A stretch of DNA of 32,500 bases from positions 1 to 32,500 of the forward strand of contig CAUYUJ010020715.1 of NCBI GenBank assembly GCA_963575745.1, written 5' to 3'. Every line of letters starts with the position of its first letter. Positions within the stretch are counted from its first letter, which is position 1. The position numbers were made by a program, and so were the translations under genes. The notes below the pieces were generated by a model. The model saw nothing but the letters and a program-made list of their open reading frames with translations, ran no database searches and was not told the DNA's origin. This DNA comes from Prorocentrum cordatum. Taxonomy: Eukaryota > Sar > Dinophyceae > Prorocentrales > Prorocentraceae. Below, piece by piece: positions 25,600-32,500 of the stretch.

Positions 25600-26700
25600 C
25601 CAGCACTGTCGGCTCCTGCCCAGATTCAGACTCGACCTCGCCATGGCTGGGGGGGCTTCGAAGTGCGACGCTGTCGCCACTTTCGAAGGCTGCCGGAGGG
25701 GCCAGCATTGTCGGCCCCTGCCCAGATTCAGACTCGACCTCGCCATGGCTGGGGGGGGCTTCGAAGTGCGACGCTGTCGCCACTTTCGAAAGCTGCCGGA
25801 GGGGCCAGCAGAGTCGGGTCCTACGCGCAGATTCAGATTCGACCTCGCCATGGCTGGGGGGCTGCGAAGTGCGAAGCTGTCGCCACTTTCGAAGGCTGCC
25901 GGAGGGGTCAGCGGAGTCGGCTCCTACGTACGCAGATTCAGACTCGACCTCGCCATGGCTGGGGGGGGCTTTGAAGTGCGACGCTGTCGCCACTTTCGAA
26001 GGCTGCCGGAGGGGCCACCAGAGTCGGGTCCTACGCAGATTCAGATTCGACTCAGACCTCGCCATTCCTGTGGGGGGGCGAAGTGCGAAGCTGTCGCCAC
26101 TTTCGAAGACTGCTAGAGGGGCCAGCAGAGTCGGGTCCTACGCAGATTCTGGTTCGACTCAGACCTCGCCATTCCTGTGGGGGGGCGAAGTGCGAAGCTG
26201 TCGCCACTTTCGAAGACTGCTGGAGGGGCTAGCATGGTTGGGTCCTACGCAGATTCTGATTCGACTCAGACCTCGCCATGTCAGGGGGGGCTGCGAAGTG
26301 TGAAACTGTCGTCACGTTCCAGGGCTTCTGGGGGTGCGGGCACATAGTCGGGTCCTACGCAGATTCAAATGAGACCTTGCCATGCCGTGGGGGGCTGCGA
26401 CGTGTGAAGTTGTCGCCACTTTCGAGTGCTGCTGGGGGGCCAGCACAGTCGGGCCCCAAGCAGATTCAGACTAGACCTCGCCATGTCAGGGGGGGCTGCG
26501 ACGGGTGAAATTGTCGGCACATTTAAGGGCTGCTGTGGGGGGGCAGCATAGTGTCAGGGGGCTACGGGGATTCAAACTAGATCTCGCCATGCCTTCGAGG
26601 GGGCTGCGAACTGCGAAAGTGTCACCGCTTTCGAGGGTTCCTGGGGGTACAGATGCAGATTCGGAATAAACCTTGCCGTGCCTGGGGGACTCCAAGGTGT
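25600..26700 (-). repeat. ~101-109-bp satellite, inverted array of about 11 units
   Basis: ACCTCGCCATGGCTGG-type words start at 25634, 25736, 25841, 25946, 26055, 26162, 26269, 26373, 26474, 26580 and about 26668. Each unit carries GCTGTCGCCACTTTCGAAGG, the reverse complement of the CTTTCGAAAGTGGCGACAG in the array at 1660-3270. Units become more diverged to the right. Open frames here are not called as genes. Confidence 0.88.
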
Positions 26701-26704
26701 GAAA

Positions 26705-26800
26705 TTATCGCCCTCCTCTTCTTCCTCATCCTCCTCCTCTTCCGCCGCCTCCTCCTCCACGTCCTTATCCTCCTCCTCCTCCTCCTTCTCCTCCTCCGGG
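26705..26800 (+). repeat. TCC/TTCC microsatellite
   Basis: Interrupted TCC units between the inverted satellite and the head of composite repeat copy D. About 130 non-repetitive bases follow before the head. Confidence 0.9.
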
Positions 26801-26929
26801 GCCGTGCTTCCATACACTTCCCAAGGGCACTTTCCGCCTGATTCCCAGCAGGGTTTGTTAGCTTGTCGTTAGGCACACCGCCTCTAGTGCGCCTTTGTAG
26901 TTACCTTCACGTCCTCCTCTGCCGTTCTT

Positions 26930-27626
26930 CTTCCTTATGAATAAAATCTCCCCGCCGCACTCCGAGGCCGGTCGAAAAGGCGGGCCGGATGTTTCGCCTG
27001 AGACTTCCTCACCACCCATGACCCTGAAGCCTAGAAGTTGACAACCGCTTCACAGATGGAGGGCCGGTGGTTTTCAAAATGTGGCTCCCGGCTTAGCGCC
27101 GCGCACATTTGTATTACACACGTGCAAGAGCTTCATGGATTGAGGGTGGGTGTTTTTCAAACTGTGGATCTCGCCTTAGCGCCGCGCACATTCGCTTTTC
27201 GAATGCAAGACCTTCATGGATTGAGGGCGGCTCCATTTCAAAATGTGGCTCTCGCCATAGCGCCGCGCACACTCGTTCAAACAATCCACAAGAGCTTCAC
27301 GAACTGAGGGCGGCTCGTTTTCAAAATGCGGTTCTCGATTTAGCGCCGCGTCGACCGTTACGTTGATTCGTGGCGTCGAAGTCCCGAAGTCCCAGAAATG
27401 GCGTTCTGGCACGATACAGGATCGCCAAGACACAACAATCAGGTTGATCCGTGGCGTTGGAGCCCCGAGCGTAATATTTCGGCATGTTTCAGGGTCGTCG
27501 AACGGTTGTTTTCCAACGGGGCAGTTCCCCCAATGGTAATGAACCCTTTAACGGGGCCTATGAAGAGGGAGCTTGGAATGAGGGTTTATTCCAACATCGT
27601 TGGTGGCCCTTGGGTTTACAGTGGTC
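26930..27626 (+). repeat. Composite repeat, copy D (head, array, tail)
   Basis: The head starts CCTTATGAATAAAATCTCCC with CCGCACTCCGAGGCCGG, CGCCTGAGACTTCCTCACC and CTTCACAGATGGAGGG. About four ~83-bp units follow (GGATTGAGGGCGGCTC, GCGCCGCGCACATTCG). The tail has TGATTCGTGGCGTCGAAG, GGCGTTCTGGCACGATACAG, GATCCGTGGCGTTGG and GGCCTATGAAGAGGGAGCTT, where an ATG at 27560 again opens MKREL. The tail runs into TCC. Confidence 0.88.
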
Positions 27627-27795
27627 ATCCTCCTCATCCTCCTCCTCATCCTTCCCCTCCCCCCATCCTCCTCCTCCTCTTTCCTCTCCTCCTCCTCCTC
27701 CTCCTCCTCCTCGTCCGCCTCCTCCTCCTGCTCCTCCTCACCCGCCTCCTGTTCATCCTCCCCCCCCCTCCTCGTCCTCCTCCTCCTCCTCTTCA
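27627..27795 (+). repeat. (TCC)n tract after copy D
   Basis: TCC units with CAT, CCC and GTC interruptions, directly after the tail module of copy D and about 160 bases before the second retroelement relic. Confidence 0.92.
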
Positions 27796-27956
27796 AGCAC
27801 CATTTCGGCTCAGCCGCCCCTGGGGAGGGGCCGTTGGGCCGCGCCGAGCCTCCGCGAGGCGTTCTTTGGATCGCGCGCCACAGGTGGAGGCGTCCACCTG
27901 TCGCTGCGCGTAGCTCATTCGACGCAACCTTCGGCAACGTAGCCTTCGCCGCCGCC

Positions 27957-29051
27957 ATGGGGCAAGCCGCGTCGCGGACCCGCCAGGCTACTGCCGCCAA
28001 GCGCGTGAGTGTTGCCGCGCAGAGCAGTTGATCGCGCTGCCAGGCCTGCCGCCGCTGCGAGTGGGACGACCGCCCGGCGGAGCGCAACTGCCTGTGCAGT
28101 CGCGGTGCGACGGTCGTCAAGCATTCGACGCGGCCGCCCTCGAAGCCGCGCGGCAGTCGCCAGGCTGGAGGCTGTGGCCAGGACGAGCTGTTGCGACCAG
28201 GCGACGCGTTGGTGTCCGCGTCGCAGGCCATCGCGGGCGCAGCGGCGGCCCAGGGCGAGGTGCTTGCTGAGCTGCAGCAGGCCTGGCTGATCGTCCAGCA
28301 GCAAACACAGGCGGCGGCCGACAGGGCAGCGGAGCCCTCGAACGAGAACGTCTTCCGCAAGGCCGCTGACGTCTGCAAGGGCCTCCACATACGCCACGAG
28401 GGTGCAGTGGATCAGGTCCTGAGGTGCCGCGTCGCGCTGAAGGCTACCGGGAGCCGCGAGAAGGACCTCGCCATGCAGCTGGCCGAGGCCGAGGCGGCGA
28501 AGCAGAAGTTTGTTGCTGCCGTCGCCGCCCAGTCGCCCGCGCAGGCTGCGCTGCCTCCCGCGGCTCCGCAAGCCAGCGGGGGGGAGGGCGGCGTCTGTCA
28601 CTTGGTGTGGGGGGCGATTCGATCTTCACTGACGAGGGTATCGAGGAGCTCGACGAGACGGAGCGCGCCAGTATGGAGAACCTCCGCCGCGAGCTCTGCA
28701 ACGCCAGTCTGCAGCTGGAGAATTCACCCCACGGAGGCGAAGGTCAAGCTGGCGCAGGCCAGGGAGCTCGCCGAGCAGAGCCGCCAGCGCTTGGCCACAA
28801 AACGTAAGGGGCTTGAGGGAGCTTGCGTGGACGGCGCGCCGCCTGGCCCAGGCTCCGCCTCGGCGCCCGCCGCGCCCGCCGCTGCTAGCAGCAAGGCCGC
28901 CGCCCCGCTGGCAGGAGCCGGGCCACCGCCGCAGTCGGCTGCCGCGCCCGCCGCTGCCCAGGGGACTGCCGCTGCTGCTGCTGCTGCTGCTGCTGCCGCT
29001 GCTGCTGCTGCCGCTGCTGCTGTTGCTGCTGCCGTTGCTGCTGCTGCTGCC

Positions 29052-29105
<54 letters not shown>

Positions 29106-29357
29106 CCTGCCGCCGCTGGGCTGGATGCACAGGCTGCCAAGCTCAGCGAGGCCAAGTGCTGCGCCGCCGAGCAGGCCACTGCGGCCGTCAGCGACAGGGG
29201 CCCGGGCAAGTGGGCAGCGGGAGGTGGCGCAGCCTCCACCGCCTCCTCGCAACGCCAGGCTCCCGCGGCTGCGCAGGCCGCACACGTGGAGCCCCTCGAC
29301 CCCCTCGACGTGGCTTCGCACAGTTTTCGTTCGCAGGGACGCTCCACGGTGACCTAG
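27957..29357 (+). pseudogene. Decayed retroelement ORF1-like gene
   Basis: ATG at 27957 in the context GCCGCCATGG opens MGQAASRTRQATAAKRVSVA, but a TGA at 28029 interrupts. The same frame continues with a Cys-rich stretch CQACRRCEWDDRPAERNCLC that could bind zinc, then an Ala/Gln/Glu-rich coiled-coil-like region (about 28190-28560). Between about 28600 and 28730 the sensible reading moves two frames away (FTDEGIEELDETERASMENL) and then returns (EAKVKLAQARELAEQSRQRL). So two compensating frameshifts are present, near G runs. A poly-Ala stretch from GCT repeats follows, then TAG at 29355. Order and context next to an EEP domain suggest the nucleic-acid-binding first protein of a non-LTR element; that is inference. 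The frameshifts could also be assembly errors. Confidence 0.55.
28966..29112 (+). repeat. (GCT)n microsatellite, poly-Ala coding
   Basis: GCT/GCC triplets over about 145 bases inside the ORF1-like frame. They read poly-Ala in frame, poly-Leu in another frame, and poly-Gln or poly-Ser on the other strand. Confidence 0.95.
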
Positions 29358-29867
29358 GCAGCTGGCCAGCCACTCGTGGCGGGCGACTGCGGTGCAGTTG
29401 TTATGCATCGTGGGTTTCGTGTCGATGGCGCTCGCGTGGATCGACCTCCGCTCGGCTCCGGCGAGCTCGAGCGCCATTTCTCGTGCAGCAACACCACGGC
29501 GATGGGGCCCCCGGCGTGGCAGCTCATGGCGGACCGCACCCACGAGTGCGACTGCGCGGGCCTCGCGGAGACGCACGCCAGGGCCACAGCCGAGATCCAC
29601 GATTGGCGGCGCGAGGCTCGCGGGGCAGGCTGGCAGTTGATGCGCATTGCCGCTCGGCCATCTCTGGGCGCGGGCACCGAGAGCGGAGAGTGGGTCTTCG
29701 CTCGTAGCCACCTGCACGTGCACAGCCTGGAGGCCCTTACGCATGCGCCCAAGCAGTCGAGGGCGCCTGCCACTTCCGACCTGGACGGCTTCCAGGCTAG
29801 CGTCTTGCACTTGAAGTGTTTTTCGCTGGTGGCCATCGTGTTCCGGACAATTTACGCAGGTGCGCAG

Positions 29868-29912
29868 GAGGAGGAGGAGGAGGAGGAGGAGGAGGAGGCC
29901 CTCCTCCTCCTC
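29868..29912. repeat. GGA run facing TCC run
   Basis: About ten GAG triplets followed by GCC and CTCCTCCTCCTC form an inverted repeat able to make a hairpin. It lies inside the EEP frame. Confidence 0.8.
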
Positions 29913-30105
29913 TCGTACGCGCGCTTGGGCGCGCCGTTCGCGGCCGTGCAGCTGCCGTGGTTCGTGCTGGGCGGCTTCACTTTAGGGCCCTCCGCGCTGC
30001 GGCACCGCGGCTTCGTGGAGCGCGCCGAGGGGCACGTCCAGCAGCGCGACGCGGTGGTCACGTGCGACGCGGGCTTGCACGGGTCGCACATCGACTTCTC
30101 GGACC

Positions 30106-30288
30106 GGGCGAAAGGGGGGGATTGGGAAAGGGGGGGGTACGAAATCTGCTGCATGCAGCTGGTTTCGGCGCCGCCGAGGGGCCCAGTCCTCGATACATGG
30201 GCGCCTCCCGGCGCTGGGAGGCGCCGGGATAATCAGCTACGCGAGCTGATTCTCAAACCCCCCCCTTTGCTATCCCCCCCTTTCGCCC
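30106..30288. mobile_element. Inverted-repeat element inserted in the EEP frame (183 bp)
   Basis: The left end GGGCGAAAGGGGGGGATTGG continues GAAAGGGGGG. The right end CCCCCCTTTGC continues TATCCCCCCCTTTCGCCC. The interior holds three smaller palindromes: GCTGCATGCAGC, GGCGCCTCCC/GGGAGGCGCC and AATCAGCT/AGCTGATT. It splits the conserved endonuclease block between IDFSDR and VPWKTH. A convincing target duplication is not visible. Confidence 0.75.
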
Positions 30289-30455
30289 AACCCGAACTTC
30301 GGCGTGTGCTTGGAGTCATGCCCACGGTATCTCACGAGCTTTACGACGTGCAGGCCGTGCCGTGGAAGACGCACCGCGGCTTGGTGTTGGGTTTGCGAGG
30401 CAGCGACGAGCAGCTGCTCACACGTCAACTGGTTGTACCGCGCCCCTTTATCTGA

Positions 30456-30890
30456 AGGCAGCCGCCCTTCTTCTCCACGGACCTCTTCGCCCAAGAAGGT
30501 CGGGGCCAAGCTCGCAGCTGCAGCAGCGCGCGAGAAGTGGACCCACTTCTTGCGCAGCATGTTCGGTGATCGCTTGGATGGCGACGACGCGGTGTCCACC
30601 GCTGACAGCGAGGGCTGCGGGTACGAGTCCGATCTCGCGTCCTCCGTCGATGACTTCGACGCGTGCGATAGCTTCCCCAACTTGGGCAAGGGTCATGTGG
30701 ACGAGCAGACGCACACCGTGAGTAACTTCAGCGCGCCGACAGGCATTCTTGCCACCTCCGGCATGTCCCCCCTCCTGCACTACTACCCACTGGAGTCTAG
30801 CCGCGGGTACCCGTCCGTCGGCATGGGGAAGGCAAGCGCCGGCTTCGTCAACTCCTTCGGCGGGGAGTGCGTCGAGTGCGAGGTTCGTAC
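30456..30890 (+). CDS. Coding-like segment, unrecognised (phase +1 to the EEP relic)
   Basis: In the frame starting near 30460 the sequence reads SSPKKVGAKLAAAAAREKWT, HFLRSMFGDRLDGDDAV, then a Ser/Asp/Glu-rich segment, and from 30721 SNFSAPTGILATSGMSPLLH. Codons are strongly G/C-ending with AAG-only Lys, typical of real genes here. I recognise no domain. The true ends are not visible: there is no clear ATG before 30560, and the frame later runs into a GGA tract. GTGAGT at 30718 could be a 5' splice site. It may be the rest of the retroelement protein after a frameshift, or a host exon. Confidence 0.35.
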
Positions 30891-31097
30891 TTCAACATCG
30901 GCATCCCTTCGGCATCAGGTCGGCCCGCCTGGTGAAAGGGGCGCCCACGTTGGTGGAGAGGGGCGTTCGCGTTCTACCTCCCAGGGCGGTCCGGAGGCAT
31001 GCACTGCTCAGTGGCACGCGCCCACGGGGTCACCAGATGGTAACAGCCTGCCTGAGCCGGACCCTTTGTCTCAGCAACAGAGTGCGGTTGCGAGGGG

Positions 31098-31300
31098 GAA
31101 GGGGAGGAGGAGGAGGAGGAGGAGGAGGAGGAGGAGGAGGAGGAGGAGGAGGACGAAGACGAGGACGAGGAGGAGGAGGAGGAGGAGGAGGAGGAAGAGG
31201 AGGAGGAGGAGGAGGAGGAGGAGGTGGAAGAGGAGGAGGCGGAGGAGGAGGAGGAGGAGGAGGATGGGCAGGAGGAGGAGGAGGAGGTGGATGATACTTA
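31098..31300 (+). repeat. (GGA)n microsatellite
   Basis: About 200 bases of GGA with GAC and GGT interruptions. The phase that reads Glu continues into VDDTYKDKDKTAGVRASIGW and stops near 31400, another case of an acidic run beside a protein-like stretch. Confidence 0.95.
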
Positions 31301-31558
31301 CAAGGATAAGGATAAGACCGCGGGGGTCCGTGCGTCCATCGGCTGGGCACTCTTGAGCCCCGCAGGGAGACTGTGGCAGCAGGCCCCCGAGTCCGTTGTG
31401 TGACTTGCGGAGCTGCCTGGGCACGCGGCCGTCCCCCCGCCTCCGCCGTGCGGTGGACGGCTGCCCCGCTGCAGGTGACCCTGCCAGAAGGCAGAGTGGA
31501 ACTGCGCAGGAGGCCGACGCTGCCCTCGTCCGTCAAGGGCGGGCGTCGACCTCTGAGA

Positions 31559-31733
31559 GCAACCTCCATCCCACCTCCCCTCTCGATCCCTCCATCCCTC
31601 CATCCCACCTCCATCCCTCCATCCCACCTCCATCCCTCCATCCCACCTCCATCCCACCTCCATCCCTCGATCCCCAACCTCCATCCCTCCATCCCACCTC
31701 CATCCCACCTCCATCCCACCTCCATCCCGCCCA
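31559..31733 (+). repeat. CCTCCATCCCA minisatellite
   Basis: Units of CCTCCATCCCA and shorter CCTCCATC words repeat about 15 times. It is pyrimidine-rich with an A in each unit. The minus strand reads as a Gly/Trp/Met/Asp repeat peptide, which I attribute to the repeat. Confidence 0.92.
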
Positions 31734-32092
31734 CAAACAAAAACAAGAGAGAGGCGGCCTGGAGCTTGGACGTCATCACCCGTCCCCACTACCACTTTCG
31801 GCATGGTGGAGGGACATGGAGGGCACGTCAACTCTGGAACTCTCTGGGCAGAAGAATGGGGCAGCGCCGCACTGGCCGATGTAGGGAAGCTAGTCCTAGC
31901 GATTCTCTCTGTCAACTGTGCGCGCGATGGTGAGCAAGCTGCTCGAGGCCTCCGAGCCCTACTCCCCATCCCGCGGCTGCGGCGACTGTGGTGTCCTGGA
32001 GGCTCCGCTCTGCGAGCTCGCATGGATCGGCTGAGCCTGGCGCCATCCCTGGATCGAAGGCGGGGGCAAGAACACGCTGGACTGGGAGGGTA
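31734..32092. other. No gene recognised
   Basis: Mixed GC-rich sequence between the minisatellite and the family A element. Frames are short and lack motifs. Confidence 0.35.
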
Positions 32093-32273
32093 CTCCAGAT
32101 TTCGTAATAAAGGGAGGGGGGTCTCATTTCGGGGGGGGGGTCTCTTCCAGGCTATCTTGGAGGGCCTGGGGGGGTCTGGGGACGGTGTTTTCGAGGGTTC
32201 TCCCAAGGGGGGGGTCTGAAATGGCTTGTCTTGGAGGGTCCAGACCCCCTCCCTTTTATTACGAAATCTGGAG
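32093..32273 (-). mobile_element. Miniature element family A, copy 2 (181 bp, inverted)
   Basis: It starts CTCCAGATTTCGTAATAAAG and ends TTATTACGAAATCTGGAG, flanked by TA on the left and TG on the right, so one side of the TA duplication has mutated. Reverse-complemented, it matches copy 1 at 8524-8704 over its full length with about four visible substitutions. The last 227 bases of the window beyond it hold nothing recognised. Confidence 0.85.
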
Positions 32274-32500
32274 TGCTGGGCTGGAGTGCGCACGTGTGCC
32301 TGGTCCTGGTCGGTCGGAACCGCAACGTCGTATCCGAGCCCCTGCTGCGACTCCGACCACCGAGTGCAGACGCCGTCCATCTCCTCCGCCTGGCGGCGAG
32401 CGTAGTCCTGCCCCCACGGGAACGAACCCGAGCACGTGCCGATGGGTGTCGTGCATCGTGTGATTGAGCTCGCGGGCCGCCCTCACCGCTCGCCCTGCCT

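Larger units (their letters stand above)
29376..30455 (+). pseudogene. Retroelement EEP endonuclease domain, decayed
   Basis: A 359-codon frame in the same phase as the preceding ORF1-like gene, separated from it by one TAG and 18 bases. It resembles the endonuclease domain of non-LTR retroelements: AETH with the metal-binding Glu, a Trp/Arg-rich region, ASVLHLKCFSLVAIVFRTIY, then PWFVLGGFTL where active enzymes have G-D-[FW]-N, so Asp and Asn appear replaced by Gly and Thr. GSHIDFSDR keeps the later Asp, and VPWKTHRGLVLGL holds the terminal His. Two additions interrupt the domain: a GAG run read as ten Glu (about 29868-29897) and a 183-bp inverted-repeat element at 30106-30288, which is a multiple of three and stop-free in this frame. 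No reverse transcriptase follows. It is probably inactive, a 5' fragment of an element. Confidence 0.7.

Noticed and set aside
25253-26303. Long open frames on both strands across the second satellite
   Set aside because: They arise from the inverted satellite and the GGA/TCC tracts. The repeated peptide is just the translated satellite.
1178-31735. CRISPR-like interpretation of the regular arrays
   Set aside because: Array units are contiguous diverged tandem repeats with no unique spacers, and the window is eukaryotic in character.
31298-32380. 360-codon minus-strand frame with a peptide shared with 8147-8722
   Set aside because: The shared peptide is the translated family A miniature element, present in two inverted copies. 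The rest is the CCATCC minisatellite and unrelated sequence.

Overview
The window looks like nuclear DNA of a GC-rich unicellular eukaryote, most likely a dinoflagellate. The reasons are circumstantial. There is a non-LTR retroelement with an endonuclease/exonuclease/phosphatase (EEP) domain, a reverse transcriptase (RT) and C-terminal C2H2 zinc fingers. There is a second EEP-type relic of the kind common in dinoflagellate genomes. Codons in the one clear host gene are strongly G/C-ending. Triplet microsatellites, satellites and foldback elements are very dense. No rRNA, tRNA, CRISPR or dinoflagellate spliced-leader sequence was recognised by eye. Species is not assigned.

Layout. 1-4.35 kb is repeats: a palindromic element, an isolated 'head' of a composite dispersed repeat, a ~101-bp satellite of about 17 units (1660-3270), then an ~83-bp tandem array and a conserved 'tail' ending in (CCT)n. 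4.35-9.5 kb is a cluster of small terminal-inverted-repeat (TIR) or foldback elements of at least five families. 9.53-10.58 kb holds the only confidently identified host gene, UDP-glucuronate decarboxylase (UDP-xylose synthase), as one open exon whose start codon is not in frame nearby. 10.6-14 kb holds three more TIR elements, a degenerate 5-bp GCAAY tract and a short coding-like segment that runs into a Glu-coding GAG tract. 15.0-16.75 kb carries two tandem copies of the composite repeat separated and bounded by TCC tracts. 16.64-22.11 kb is one uninterrupted 1821-codon frame encoding the EEP-RT-zinc-finger retroelement, with a second 240-codon frame of different codon use nested in its 3' part. 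22.2-25.4 kb is almost entirely GAT, GGA and TCC triplet repeats. 25.4-26.7 kb is the 101-bp satellite again, inverted. 26.93-27.8 kb is the fourth composite repeat. 27.96-30.46 kb is a decayed ORF1-plus-EEP retroelement carrying a 183-bp inverted-repeat element inside its open frame. 30.5-32.5 kb has a coding-like stretch, more triplet tracts, a CCATCC minisatellite and a second, nearly identical copy of one of the miniature elements.

How it fits together. This is a repeat-dominated region around one metabolic gene. The retroelement supplies RT and endonuclease; the miniature elements carry no protein and would need transposases from elsewhere. The most unusual structure is the composite repeat (TCC tract, head, ~83-bp array, tail, TCC tract), found four times. 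Its tail encodes the same short peptide start (MKREL...) in three copies, and in one copy that start is continuous with the retroelement reading frame. All identities and period lengths were judged by eye without alignment software.
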